A stretch of DNA of 64,000 nt from Mycoplasmopsis caviae (GCF_024498215.1 NZ_CP101806.1:744001-808000); one strand, 5' to 3'; counted from the stretch's first letter, positions 49,416 to 60,888 are shown. Program-made: numbers and translations. Notes: generated from the letters alone by a model not told the origin.

Positions 49416-51949
49416 CGCCTTAGGTTTCGATAGGTTAAAATCGGTTTTTGAAATTTTAATTTCAGAAGTAAACATACTTATATCCATAACTTGTGTATAG
49501 TCAACACCTTCTGGAATTTCGCTAAAGCCATCAAAAGGCAAATCTTTTGTACTTTTAGCAACTTTTTGATATTCTAATTCCTGAGCTAAGATCGGATTAA
49601 CTAGATTATATTTTTCAATTCATCTATTAATTTGTTCTTTTGTACCAAATAAATAATGACCTTGTTCAATTAAATATAAGTCAGAATAATTTGGAAATTT
49701 TTGCTCTTGTAAATAAGATGAGTCAAAATCACAGTTAACAAATTTTAAATTTGCGTTCTCAATTTTAGGAATAGAAGCAAATAAATTTTGGGTATATGGG
49801 TGCATTGGTTTTTTATAAATAATATCTGTTTTACCACCTTCAACAAATTTACCATTGTGCATAATTTGAACTTCATTTGCTAAATATTCAATCATTGAAA
49901 GGTCATGAGCTATAAATATTATTCCAATATTTTTCTTTTCACACAATTCCTTTAATAAGTTCACAATTTGTGCTTGAATTGAAATGTCTAATGATGCGAT
50001 TGGTTCATCAGCAATAATTATTTTTGGTTCAACAATTAAAGCACGTGCTATTGCAACTCTTTGTAACTGCCCGCCTGAAAATTCATGGGGATAACGATAT
50101 GCAAATTGTTTAAGTAAACCAACATCTTCGAGAGATTTATAAATGATATTTTTGCAAATAAGCTCTTTTATTGATCTTTTGATTATAAGATTTCTAAATA
50201 AATCTTTAAAAAATGATAAGAACCCACCTTGCTTTTTAACATTAAGGCCCATAAATGTTTTAATAGTTTTTAAGTCATCTTGCAATTGTTTTATTTCAAT
50301 ATCAAGAGCATTAAGTGAAAGAACTTTGTCTTTTAATTTGTTTTGCAAACTATTTGCATAATTTACATTTTCTACCTTTTGTTCTTTTGAACTATTATCT
50401 AATCATATTTTCAACCTGTCATTAAATAACTTAACTAGTTTTGAATTTGAATAGTTTTCATAAAAGGATTGTAGTCTCAATTTTAGGGTTTCGTTTTTTT
50501 CTTCATTTATTTTTAAAACTTCCTCGACATTGTTTAATTGTTGTATTATATTTTGCCTATGAACCGCAAGTTTTTCATCAAATTGTTTTTTAAATTGATT
50601 AATTGATGATTCTAATTGAAATTTGCTTAAGGTTGAATCATTATCTGCCTTTAAATTCCTTGATAAAATCATTTGCTCAGATATTAAACCTTTAATATGG
50701 TCAATCTCTTCGTCATATTTTGTATTATTCAAATTGTTCTTTATAACAAATTTATTAATATCAAATTGAAAATATGTTTCATAAGTTGATTGCATATTTT
50801 CCTTAATTTCTTTATTAAACACAAGTGATTGAAAATATTTATTAAAAAAATCAAGACTATAATTTTTTAAATCATAAATTAATTCCTTAATATCTTTTGG
50901 TAATAAATTATTAAGATGTGTCATATTCTTCTTTAGAAGTTCAATAAGTTTTTATTTAAAAATTGTTTTTTGTAACAGTATTTGTAAAATTCTTCATCAT
51001 TTGTTGAATTTAATTCAATATTTAAATTCTTGTTTTCAAATTTGTATTCATCAATATAATTTTTAAATAAAATTACATTATCTTTTTTATTAGAAATAAA
51101 TTCATTTTGAATATTCTTTATATCTTTATTTAAGTTGTTGACAATTAGCATTGATTCATAATTTTGGTTGCTCATTTTGTCTAAAACAAGCAACTTTTTC
51201 ATATCACTTTCATGTTTATCAAGCAAAAATGTACCAAAAGAAAAATTACCGCTTGAATATTCAGTTTGTTTTTGTTTATAAAAGTCCAACAACTGGTTTG
51301 CATCTTTGTGTAAATTATCAATTATTTGAATCTGAAGATCTTGTTTTTCTTCAAAAAAAGAATAAATATTGTTAAATAAATCAATTGGTAAACTATTTTC
51401 TTGATCTTCAAAACGAAATTTGTTTTTTTCTCATTCATCAATAAAATCATTACTTAGGCAATTAATTGAATTTAGTCCTTCATTTTGTAAACTTCGATAT
51501 TTTAATAAAAATTCTGGACCGAATATTTCTTTAACCTGTTTTCAGTTTTTAAAAATCTCTTTTGTTTTTTGAGTTAATATTTCATTACCTATTAGAGTTT
51601 CTTTTAATATTGAATAAATGGTTTTTTGCTCATCCATTGAATTTTTAGGATTTTGAAAAATCATTTGAATATTTTTTTTAAGGTGTTTTCTATCTTGCTC
51701 AGTTGTTTTTTTGTTATTAATCAGTTTATTATCAACATATATAACACCTTGATAGTCATCATAAAGTTTTGCAATAGTTCGACCCACAGTTGTTTTACCA
51801 CTACCACTTTCACCAATTAGTCCCAAAATTTGACCCTCATATAAATTGAAACTAACATTATCAACTGCCTTATGAATTTTATTATTATTAAAAAAATATT
51901 TTTTTAAACCTTGAACTTCAAGGATTTTTTTTCTATTTGTTGAGTTCAT
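49407..51949 (-). pseudogene. oppF: oligopeptide ABC transporter ATPase OppF, one frameshift
   Basis: Walker A LIGESGSGKTT (46-54), Q-loop IQMIFQNPKNSM, then a helical insertion of more than 400 residues. The protein resumes with YRYPHEFSGGQLQRVAIARALIVEPKIIIADEPIASLDISIQAQIV, IIFIAHDLSM and MHPYTQNLF, the OppF hallmark. Total length 847 residues, similar to other mycoplasma OppF. The frame breaks at 50949-50953, where the run AAAAA on the coding strand would need one more A. A restart at MTHLNNLLPKD is possible but would give two half proteins. The gene stands alone with no oppA-D next to it. It could be inactive, rescued by slippage, or a base-call error. Confidence 0.75.
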
Positions 51950-52019
51950 GAAAACTCCTCTATATTAATGAATTAATTGCTATTTAATTTTATTAAAAAT
52001 TTATTTAAAGTAAATAAAA

Positions 52020-52060
52020 ACAACAAAGAATAAGCCACCTTTTTGCTAATTCTTTGTTGA
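52020..52060 (-). terminator. terminator of tmcAL
   Basis: CAACAAAGAATAAG and CTAATTCTTTGTTG pair with one mismatch around an 11-base loop, seven bases after the tmcAL stop. Confidence 0.6.
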
Positions 52061-52066
52061 TAAAAG

Positions 52067-53023
52067 TTAATTTTCTTCTTTTTTGTGATGTTTAATAATC
52101 TGTAGCAATTTTCTATTTGATTGTTTCTTTCATTTTTTATTAAGAATTCAAGCAACAATTCTTTGAATTCTTGAAGCAGTATATCTTTTTGAAGTACACG
52201 CCTCAATAAATGACTCATATGTAGGATGAACTATGTTTTTCTTAAGTAAGTTCTCAATTCCTTCCGAAACTAATGGAACTCTTTTTATTTTTTTAAGTGG
52301 AACTTTGTTCATTATTTTTTGGAATTTTCAATAAAGTGAACTTATTGTTGCTGGTGTTTTTTTAAACCTCATTGGACTAAAAGTACTAATGTCTTGGCCC
52401 TGATAAATTAGTTTTCTTAAATATGATGCAGAAGCGAATTCATCCACAACTTCTTCCGAGTGGAAACCTACTTCTCTTCTTAGTGTATGAACTTTAATCG
52501 GGAGATTATTATCAACTATAACCTTAATATATTCAAAACCCAAAATATCATTAGGTAGTTGGTAACTTTCGCCAACTAATTCATTCATTACTTCACTAAC
52601 CGCTCTTGGATAACTTAGGCCAGATTTTTTCATCTTTTGCATTAATAAGTGAGAAAATTCGCTATGTTTTTCTTTCATTATCTTAGCACAATAAAGCATT
52701 GAGTCAGGATCGTTGCTTTCGCTACCAAAAACAATTTTGTCAACTTTTGCTCTATACAATTTCATAACTGCATTATAAGCAAAAATATGTGCAGCTTGAA
52801 CACCTTCTTCAAATTTAAGTTTAAGAACTTTATCAACTCCATATTTTTTAGCGATTTTTTTTCTTTGTCCAAATGGAGCAACTATCAATTCTCCGCGTTG
52901 GCTATATTTATCGCTCATAACAACAATAATTTTTTCACCTGGAAAGTGTTCTTTAACTCAATTTAATTGTTTAATATGACCATTGTGAAATGGATTATAT
53001 TCAGCAATAATTCCAACCGCCAT
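52067..53023 (-). CDS. tmcAL: tRNA(Met) cytidine acetate ligase
   Basis: 318 residues. The nucleotidyltransferase start MAVGIIAEYNPFHNGHIKQL (HxGH) and SDKYSQRGELI match the TmcAL/YlbM family, which makes N4-acetylcytidine at the wobble base of elongator tRNA-Met using acetate and ATP. FGSESNDPDSM and YPRAVSEVMNEL are further family blocks. Four TGA Trp codons: one hides the true start and another follows SSLY. AGGAGAAC lies upstream. It is the last of the minus-strand genes after ribF, with a 120-base gap. Confidence 0.87.
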
Positions 53024-53143
53024 TAAGTTCTCCTTTAATAAATATTTACAATTATAAATGATAAAATTAAAAAAACAAACATTTATAGAAATCAACAAAA
53101 TCAATGCTTGAAAAATCTATAAAATTATGCGAAACTTGATTTT

Positions 53144-54016
53144 TTAATTGTTTTTGAGTTCTAAAAACGTGCTTTTAGCACTTATTTTATCAAAATCATT
53201 TATTGTTTCTAACTCTTTGTTTCTAAAGAATCTTATTGCTTTTACAACCTTAAATCTAGCATCAAATTCCATATTTTCCTTAATTTTAAAATCTATAAAT
53301 TCAACGTAGTATTTAGTATCAAAATTAACCTGTAAAAGAGCATAATAATTGTAATTATTTATCTCAACAAGAGTAGCATAAATTCCTTGTCTTAGTGGTA
53401 TTAGTAGATTATGTTTTTTTACTTCAATCTTAGACTCATATGTAGAAAATGAAGCACTAAAACTATAAGGATACATATTGATTGTGTTAAGTAAATCAAT
53501 ATCCCCAAATTCAATAAGTTCTTTAAGATAAGTAGTAGATATCTTTTGATTATTTTTAAGTTTGATAATCTTTTGACCCAAAACTTTGTCTGCACCATAA
53601 TTATCAATTAAGAATTTAACATCTCCTTGACGCTTAAAACCAAACTTAAATTCCTCACCTATTATTAGTAAATAGTCATCTTGATCTTTGATTAATTTGT
53701 CAATAAAATCTTTAGGGCTCATGTGACTAATATCACTATAAAACAGGCTTATAGCAAAATTAATTTTTAAATTTGCAAACTCCTGCAAGCGATTTTTTTC
53801 ATCAGAAAAAATTAAATAATTTGATTTGTTTAAGTTTTCAATATCACTAAAATAAACTAATACTATATCTCTTTCATGCTCATCTTGCTTTGCAATTTCT
53901 CTGGCTTTTTTTAAAAGTTGATAATGACCTAAATGAAAGGATTCAAAAGAACCTATTATGAAAATAGGTCTTTTGAATTTGTTTATATTATCAAATGAAT
54001 AAACTTTTAAGGACAT
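53144..54016 (-). CDS. ribF: bifunctional riboflavin kinase/FAD synthetase
   Basis: 290 residues. The FAD synthetase domain begins FIIGSFESFHLGHYQLLKKA (the HxGH nucleotidyltransferase motif) and has ISTTYLKELIEFGDI, the family helix after the (K)(I)S-S/T motif. The riboflavin kinase part follows (PLRQGIYATLVEIN, VEFIDFKIKENMEF) but is short and divergent. It makes FMN and FAD, needed for AzoR. Part of truB-HAD-ribF. Contains motif copy 9 on the antisense strand. Confidence 0.85.
   Translation of the reverse strand: MSLKVYSFDNINKFKRPIFIIGSFESFHLGHYQLLKKAREIAKQDEHERDIVLVYFSDIENLNKSNYLIFSDEKNRLQEFANLKINFAISLFYSDISHMSPKDFIDKLIKDQDDYLLIIGEEFKFGFKRQGDVKFLIDNYGADKVLGQKIIKLKNNQKISTTYLKELIEFGDIDLLNTINMYPYSFSASFSTYESKIEVKKHNLLIPLRQGIYATLVEINNYNYYALLQVNFDTKYYVEFIDFKIKENMEFDARFKVVKAIRFFRNKELETINDFDKISAKSTFLELKNN
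53736..53746 (+). repeat. dispersed motif copy 9, antisense within ribF
   Basis: CTATAAAACAG on the plus strand. On the coding strand it encodes part of Ser-Leu-Phe-Tyr-Ser. Confidence 0.7.
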
Positions 54017-54036
54017 AAGTTAATTATAAATTAAAT

Positions 54037-54879
54037 CTATTTAATTAGTTCTAATTCCTTAAGTTTGTAATAAGCACCATCAGATGTTGGATCAAGTGCT
54101 ATATCATTAGCAACTGCTTTGAGATATTCACTTGCTTTTTCCATAGTTACACCATATGCAGCATCTCTAATCATTTCGTAGTCATTTGAACTATCACCAA
54201 ATGCAATTAGATTTTTCTTTGAATCAAAGCCTAAATATTTAGCAAGTCAATCAAGACTATGAGATTTTGTAATTCCTTTTGGGCTTACAAAAACTCCTGT
54301 TGCTCATTGAGAATTAACCTCTAAATCCATATTATGTTTTGCAATTAGTTCTTTTGCTTTTTTAACACAATCATTTGTTCTTTGAATATCTTTTGCTGTT
54401 ATTGTAATGACGTGCAAGTGATCTTTTTCCATTAAATTGTAGTCAACTGGTTTCATTTTGGCTTGATGTGGTCTTAAAAATCAAGTGTCGATATTCATTT
54501 TTGGCGAATATCAACCATAATTTCGATCCATAATTGTAAAACCTTCACAAGTTATATATTTGTTAAAAAACTCATATAGGATTTTAAAATCTTCAAATTT
54601 AATTGTTTTTTCAAAAATTATATCTTTGTGCTTGCAATCGTAAACAAAAGCACCATTTGCACCAATGAAGTAATCAAGGTTTGAAGCTTTATTCATTAAA
54701 TTACCAATAGTAACAAATTCTCTTGCTGTGGCAAGTGCTGATTTAATGTTAGATTCTTCAAGTTTCTTGAACATTAATTCAATATTGTTACTAAACTCAG
54801 GTTGGGCATATGGCAAAATAGTACCATCGATGTCAAAAGCAGCTAATTTAATATTTTTCTTTAGTTCTTCTTTTTTCAT
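54037..54879 (-). CDS. Cof-type HAD-IIB phosphatase
   Basis: 280 residues. LAAFDIDGTILP holds the nucleophile Asp and acid/base Asp. SALATAREF is motif II, KGITKSHSLDWLAKYLG holds the motif III Lys, and IAFGDSSNDYEMI is motif IV. The cap region and length fit the Cof family of sugar-phosphate or FMN-type phosphatases. Three TGA Trp codons. It sits between truB and ribF; an FMN/flavin-related role is possible from context but not shown. Confidence 0.85.
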
Positions 54880-54888
54880 AATTACTCC

Positions 54889-55734
54889 TTATAATCGATT
54901 TCCAAACAATTTAATAACTTTTAGTTTGCTATCTTTTGACTCAAGAATTCCAAGTATTAAACTATTTTCTTTTTGTTTATTAACCAATAAATATTTTCCA
55001 TCTTCTAAAACTTTTTTGCTTTCAATAATTCTACCAACTTTAAGATCTAAAATTTCTTGCTCAGTAGCACAATAAAATTTAATATCAAAAAGGTTACTTT
55101 TGTCAACTTCGCAATATTCTACTGTTTTATTAGAAATACTTAAGTCGCCTATTTTAATTCTTTCAAGATCACTCATATATGAGTAAGTATTAAAAGCTAT
55201 TCCAACATCGTTTGATAATGAGCGAATGTATGTGCCATAAGAAACTTCTAATTCTACAATTAGTTCTTGTTTTTGATAGTCAAAATTAAGAATTTTAGAT
55301 GAATAAATTTTGATATTTTGGTTATCTAATTTAACATTTTTTCCATCTCTTGCAAGTTGATAACTACGTGTGCCGTTTATCTTTTTAGCACTATAAATTG
55401 GCGGAATTTGGCAATTTTGCTCCAAAAATCAATTATTAATTTTTTCTAAATCATCGCTTGTTATTTTAACCTGTGAAGAGTTTGTGATTTCTCCCTCGGC
55501 ATCATATGTGCTTGTTTGCTGACCAAATTTAATTTTAGCGATATAAGTTTTTGATTTATGACTAATATATGATATTAATTTAGTATCTTCATCACTTGCA
55601 CAAAGTAATAAGCCAGAGGCTAGTGGATCAAGAGTTCCGCTATGTCCAATCTTCTTAATATTCATCTTTTTAGCAAAATTTCTTATGCAGCTAAAAGATG
55701 AAATTCCTTTTGGTTTTCTTAAAAGATAAAACAT
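54889..55734 (-). CDS. truB: tRNA pseudouridine(55) synthase
   Basis: 281 residues. KIGHSGTLDPLASGLLLCA contains the catalytic Asp36, YDAEGE is the second conserved block and CQIPPIYSAKKINGTRSYQLARDG the PP-x-SA-K motif. VSYGTYIRSLSNDVG is the final core motif. It makes the T-loop pseudouridine of tRNAs. One TGA Trp joins the two halves. truB is often adjacent to ribF in Firmicutes, here with a HAD gene between. Confidence 0.93.
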
Positions 55735-55814
55735 TATTCTCCTTATTGGTGTGCCATATAATTTTATAAAAAAATTATAGAACTTAAAGCATTTTTTACT
55801 AATATGCGGGCAAT

Positions 55815-55839
55815 AAAAAACAGGTAAAAACCTGTTAAT
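55815..55839 (-). terminator. terminator of secDF
   Basis: AACAGG and CCTGTT pair around a loop of A/T, with T6 on the minus strand. It starts three bases after the stop. Confidence 0.75.
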
Positions 55840-55841
55840 TA

Positions 55842-58430
55842 TTAAGCAGAAAAATCGTTAATTCCTTGGAATAATTGTTCTTCTGAACCAGGCAATTTTC
55901 AATAATTGCTTTCTGAACGTTTTTTAATTCCAAGTTGTCTTCTTGTTTCAAGTTTGATTCAAATTCATGTACAAATAAATATAGAACTATATGAACCAAC
56001 AATAAGACCAAAAATCATAACAATATTAAATGATAAATCAGTTGCGTTTCCAAACATCAACAATACAAGAATTGATATAACTGTTGTTAGTGTTGTATAT
56101 AGACTACGTTTAAATGTATCTTTAATTGCGTTGTTTGCAATTTCCTTAATTAATTCCTTTGATAAGAAAACGCCATGGTATTTAGTATTAATTGTTTCCT
56201 TAATTCTTTCAAAAACAATAATAGTATCATTGGCAGAAAATGCCGTAATTGACAACAAGGCAGCAATCATAATTGGAGAAAGTTGCAATCTGGTTATAGC
56301 AATAAATGATACTGCCATAAATAAATCATGCACTAATCCAATAACAGCAGCAATTGAATAAGTTCATTTAAATCTTATAAATGTATAAGCAATAACAATT
56401 AGAAAAGCAACTGCGATAGCAATCATTGAGTTTTTAAGTAAATCAAAAGCTCTTGACGTTGAAATAGCATATGCTATAAATCTAGGTTCGTTTCCTGGGT
56501 TATTGTCAATTCTAAAGCTAAGGACGTCCTTTTCAATTTTATCCAAGAAACCTGTTAAATCTTGTGTTGTTTCAATTTGCAATTTTCAGTTGCTTCCTTT
56601 ATCAATCGCAACAATATGATATGTAATTTTACTTGGATCAACACCTCAGTTAACTAAACTGTTTTGAAATTTATTTTGTAATTGGAAAATTTCATCTTGC
56701 GTATAAGCACTTTCTAAACTCTCGATTGAAATTCTTGCGCCACTACCAAATTCAAGTGATCTATTAAAACCAGCTCAGAAATTTTTGTTAATTATTGCAA
56801 ATATTGTAAATATGATTATTCCAATGACTAAGAATATTAGCGAACTAATAACAAATCATTTTGCATTTTTAACAAAACTAAATCTTGTCAATTTATTTTC
56901 TTTTTGTGGAGCTAGAATCTTCTTCTGTTTAATACCAAGAAGTCAAAGTCTGTTATCAAAAACACCGGTATTTACAAGCAATGAACTTAATCCTCTTGTA
57001 AAAATAAGCATAACTATTAATGTGAATACAACTGAAAAAACAAGCGAAATACTAAAGCCTTTTACTGTTGAAGTTCCAAAGAAAAAAATAACAAATGAAA
57101 TCAACAATGTAAGAATATTTGCATCTAAAATTGAACTCAGTGTTCTTCTGTTTGCATTTTTTAATGCTTTTTGCAACCGGTCGCCAGAATAAACTTCGTT
57201 TTTAAGCCTTTCAAATGTAATAATATTTGAATCAACACTTATTCCAATACCAATAATTAGAGCAGCAATTGTTACAGGAGAATACTCTCCACGCAACACT
57301 GTAAACAATAGCAATGTTAAAAACATATATAATGCAATAGAAATTGTACTTAATGCACCTAATAAACCATAATTTACAATCATAAAGACTGCAATAATAC
57401 TAAATACAACAGCCCCTGCTAGTAGTGCGCTTCTAAATGAGTTGGATGTCTTTTTAGGTTCAATGTAGTTTGATGATAATTGTTTTAGACTATAGTTTGC
57501 AGAACCAAAGTTAATATTTGCAACAATTTTTTTGGCTCTTTCTTCTGTAAATCCACCAGAGATTGAAAAGTGTGTACCAGTAAGTGGTCCATTCAACCCA
57601 GCCTCACTAATTAGATAGTTTGCTGCTTTGAACTCATGTACTTTTAGTGCATTTTTTTTGTTTTTAGAATCCTTTGCCTTATTTCCAATGTGTACAAAGT
57701 TGTATGGATTTTCACCCGATTCTTTTCAATCGGCTGCATATTCACTAGATTTAGCAAATTTAACTAACGCATCAAGGTTAAGTCACATCATTATTGACTG
57801 TGTACTTTTGGTCTTATCAGCCACAAAAGATGTAGCTTTATATCACTCATTAGCTGCATCATTGTTTCTTAAATGAACATCAATTGCATATGCATTATTA
57901 AAACCAAATCTTAATGATGCACCGTTTTCTTTCAATGGTGGAATATAGTCACTAATTTTGTTGTAATCAATTTTTTCAGCTTTTTCATTAAATTTGCCAT
58001 TAATGAACAAAGGCACCATATTTCCATCCGTCAAAATTAATGATGGTTTAAGTGAAACAATTTTTTCTAATTCTTCTTTCTCTTTTGGACTAAGCTGACC
58101 ATTTTGAGTAATTTTCAAAATACCATCACCCTCAACGCTAACTGTTGTACCATTGAATGCAATACCACCAGTTAAACGATCATCCATAATATTAGCAATA
58201 TTTTTTGCATATTTATCATCAACTAATTTACCTTCACGCTTAGCTTGAACTAAAACTTCAACACCACCACCATATTCAATTGATAAATTAGGTTTTTTAG
58301 AAACATAAAAAAGGCTTCCACAAACAATGGCAATGATTGTGGAAATTAATGTAATACTTAAAATAACTCATCTTTTTCAGTTGCTTCAACTGAAAATTTT
58401 TCCAAATATAGATTTAAGTTTATATCACAT
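55842..58430 (-). CDS. secDF: protein translocase subunit SecDF (fusion)
   Basis: 862 residues with twelve membrane segments, combining SecD and SecF. SecD half: VEYGGGVEVLVQA after TM1, large extracytosolic domain, then AALIIGIGISVDSNIITFERLKNE in TM4 with the conserved Asp. SecF half: NFWAGFNRSLEFGSGARISIE, then AALLSITAFSANDTIIVFERIKE with the partner Asn-Asp. It uses proton motive force to help release translocated proteins outside. TGA Trp codons throughout. The start at 58430 (MWYKLKSIFGKIFSWSNWKRW) lacks a clear ribosome site. Confidence 0.93.
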
Positions 58431-58499
58431 AATTTTCTATTATATATTAAATATAATATTTAATTAGTATTTTTAAGTAATAATTGACACTTTTTTCTT

Positions 58500-59459
58500 C
58501 TAAATTATCTCAAGTTTGTTTTTTAATAGATAATCAACCCCTTTTGTGGTTATTTTTCGACCTCTTGGACCTTTAGTTACTAACTTTAGATATAACAAAA
58601 GGGGTTCAAGTTCATAGATTAAGATTTCTTTACTAATGTTTAGAACACCAGCAATTGAGTCAATTGCTGCAAACTTATTTTCAAATGTTTCATTTAGAAC
58701 TCTTAAGTATTCGATGTGTTCGCGACCTAATCCTAAGTCATAGAGTTCTAAGTGTTTAAATGTTGAATAAGCCGTCTTTTTGGAAATTCTATCCTCTTTA
58801 TTTTGAATAGAAAAGTCTAAAATTCGCTTTAGTAAATGATTGGCTACTCTTGGTGTTCCCTTTGAATATTTTGCCACAAGTGGTATAACACCATTTTCAC
58901 TTTTAATATTCAAAACATTTTCGCTATTTTGTAATATTTTTTCTAGATCTTCTTCATTATATTGACTTAATCTTGCAATAAATCCAAATCGATCCTTTAA
59001 TGGTTGAGTTAGTAAATTAATTTTTGTTGTGGCACCAATTAATGTAAAAGGTTTAAGATTCATTCTCATAACCTTACTATTACCTTCTGGCCCAATAATG
59101 ATGTCAATTTTGTAATCTTCCATAGCATTATAAATAATCTCCTCTACGTTTTTATTCATACTATGGATTTCATCAATAAAGACAATATCATTTTCTTTTA
59201 CATTTGCAAAGACAGTTAATATATCACTTTTCTTTTCTAAAAGAGCACCTTGCAGATAATGAATTTTAGCCCCTAACTCATTAGCTAAAATAGTAGCCAG
59301 CGATGTCTTACCAGTTCCTGGTGGCCCGTAAAAAAGAATATGATCAAGTGGTTCTTTTCGGTGTCTTGAACCCTCAATCATTGTTTTTAATGTATATGTT
59401 AATTTTTCTTGGCCAACAAATTCAAGAAAATTTGCTGGTCTAAGCACTAAGTTGTTCAT
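58500..59459 (-). CDS. ruvB: Holliday junction branch-migration helicase RuvB
   Basis: 319 residues. [15 protein letters not shown], Walker A FYGPPGTGKTS (about 44-54), Walker B IVFIDEIHSMN, sensor LIGATTKINLLTQPLKDRFG, arginine-finger region, and C-terminal winged helix ending GPRGRKITTKGVDYLL. With RuvA it drives Holliday junction migration. The start at 59459 is chosen because the protein then begins [11 protein letters not shown] and overlaps the ruvA stop. An upstream in-frame ATG at 59501 would add 14 unrelated residues. No RuvC is seen here. Confidence 0.95.
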   Translation of the reverse strand: MNNLVLRPANFLEFVGQEKLTYTLKTMIEGSRHRKEPLDHILFYGPPGTGKTSLATILANELGAKIHYLQGALLEKKSDILTVFANVKENDIVFIDEIHSMNKNVEEIIYNAMEDYKIDIIIGPEGNSKVMRMNLKPFTLIGATTKINLLTQPLKDRFGFIARLSQYNEEDLEKILQNSENVLNIKSENGVIPLVAKYSKGTPRVANHLLKRILDFSIQNKEDRISKKTAYSTFKHLELYDLGLGREHIEYLRVLNETFENKFAAIDSIAGVLNISKEILIYELEPLLLYLKLVTKGPRGRKITTKGVDYLLKNKLEII

Positions 59460-60042
59460 TATGTGCACCACTTTGTGAAATAAACTTAATTGCTTCTTCA
59501 ATCATTGACTCAACGTCTTGGTTTAAGTCAACTTTGGTTAATGCTGAATCAATTTGAGCTGCTTTAAAACCAAGCATCTTTAGTGTTTCTTTTGCTTCGC
59601 CTAATAAATTTGAATTCTTAACTTGTTTTTGAGCATCAATATTATTAGTCATCTTAGCTCACTTGTCTTGCAGTTCACTAATTACTAAACGTGCAATTCG
59701 TGGATTAATATAAGGTATTTCAATTAAGTGGTCTACTTTACCAAGAGCAATTAATGATGCTATTTTTTCTCAGCCTTGATTAAGAATATTAAAAGCAACT
59801 CTTGGGCCAATACCATTTAAATTAATTAAGTCCACAAATAGTAATCTCTCCTTGAAATCTTTAAATCCATATAATGATCATGTATAGTCATTCTTTATTT
59901 CATATAAATACAATTTGTGTTTTTGTTTTGCTTCTACTCTAGCATGATCTGGAAAGATTATTGAATAACCAACCCCTTGACTTTCAAAAATTAAGTTTTG
60001 ATTGTTTTTATAAACTATTTCACCAATTCTATATAAAACCAT
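59440..60042 (-). CDS. ruvA: Holliday junction DNA-binding protein RuvA
   Basis: 200 residues. [31 protein letters not shown] is the OB-fold domain I. The two helix-hairpin-helix regions include [20 protein letters not shown] and [20 protein letters not shown]. Domain III ([20 protein letters not shown]) binds RuvB. Two TGA Trp codons join the three parts. AAAGGAG lies upstream of the ATG. The stop overlaps ruvB by 20 bases. Confidence 0.93.
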
Positions 60043-60087
60043 TTTTATCTCCTTTCGAAATAACCTTTTTACTTTGAAACAAAAAAC

Positions 60088-60150
60088 ATACAAAATTGGA
60101 AAAATATGTGAAAAAAGAACCGAAATTACCATATTTTTCCAATTTTGTAT
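60088..60150. repeat. 21-bp perfect inverted repeat in the ruvA upstream region
   Basis: 60088-60108 and 60130-60150 are exact reverse complements over 21 bases (left arm ATACAAAATTGGAAAAATAT...), around a 21-base loop. It lies between the divergent ruvA and the small plus-strand ORF. There is no clear G+C stem and T-run combination pointing to a simple terminator. Confidence 0.75.
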
Positions 60151-60191
60151 TTTTTATAGTTAGTTTAGCAAAGGAATATTAAGGGAAAATT

Positions 60192-60527
60192 ATGAGAAAA
60201 AGTAAATTAAATTTCGCAATATTTGAATCGGTTGCTTGAAAATATAAGTTTAAAATAATGCAAATCGACTATTTTGAAAAAAACATAACAATTGATATCT
60301 TATGTGATGATAACTCTTGTATTAAATGAGCAATAATGCCAAGTAATGAAATGAGATATAGTTGAATTGCTGCTAATAATAGTCAAATGAGTACTTCAAT
60401 TAAAGAATATATTAGTGAAATGTTAAGAAAAATAAAAAGATATCAGCTCAACAATACCGATATCCTTATGTGCCGTGGCATTTGGTGCGCGGGGAGGGAC
60501 TTGAACCCTCATGCCGTTAAGCACTAG
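60192..60527 (+). CDS. small unknown ORF running into an antisense tRNA gene
   Basis: 111 residues, MRKSKLNFAIFESVAWKYKFKIMQIDYFEKNITIDILCDDNSCIKWAIMPSNEMRYSWIAANNSQMSTSIKEYISEMLRKIKRYQ. It has three TGA Trp codons, which is not expected by chance in junk sequence. The last 15 or so codons lie in the antisense of tRNA-Leu (60483-60567), so the original C terminus may have been lost. The start is preceded by AAGGGAAAATT. No family recognised. Confidence 0.45.
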
Positions 60528-60567
60528 AGCCTAAATCTAGCGTGTCTGCCAATTTCACCACTCGCGC
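60483..60567 (-). tRNA. tRNA-Leu (UAG)
   Basis: Long variable arm, anticodon loop TTTAGGC with UAG, TTCAAGTC T-loop and encoded CCA. Last gene of the five-tRNA run. Confidence 0.93.
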
Positions 60568-60652
60568 ACTTTAAGCTTTTATTAGGAATTGCACCTTTAA
60601 AAAGTTTCTTAAATAAAAAAAGAAAACTTTTCTAACTATAGCAAAGCATATA

Positions 60653-60728
<76 letters not shown>

Positions 60729-60729
60729 A

Positions 60730-60805
60730 TGGTGGAGAATAAGGGGCTCGAACCCATGACCTCCGCCTTGTAAGGGCGATGCTCTCCCAACTGAGCTAAT
60801 TCTCC
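60730..60805 (-). tRNA. tRNA-Val (UAC)
   Basis: Anticodon loop CTTACAA gives UAC. Acceptor GGAGAAT/ATTCTCC and encoded CCA. Confidence 0.93.
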
Positions 60806-60809
60806 AAAA

Positions 60810-60885
60810 TGGTAGTCTGTACGGGAATCGAACCCGTGCGTGCATGGATGAAAACCATGTGTGTTAACCGCTTCACCAACAGACC
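60810..60885 (-). tRNA. tRNA-Glu (UUC)
   Basis: Anticodon loop TTTTCAT gives UUC. The acceptor GGTCTGT pairs with ACAGACT (one G-U). CCA encoded. Confidence 0.92.
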
Positions 60886-60888
60886 ATA

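Noticed and set aside
50933-51292. Separate small genes between two ABC ATPase halves
   Set aside because: Reading TGA as Trp and allowing one frameshift joins them into a single OppF of normal mycoplasma length.
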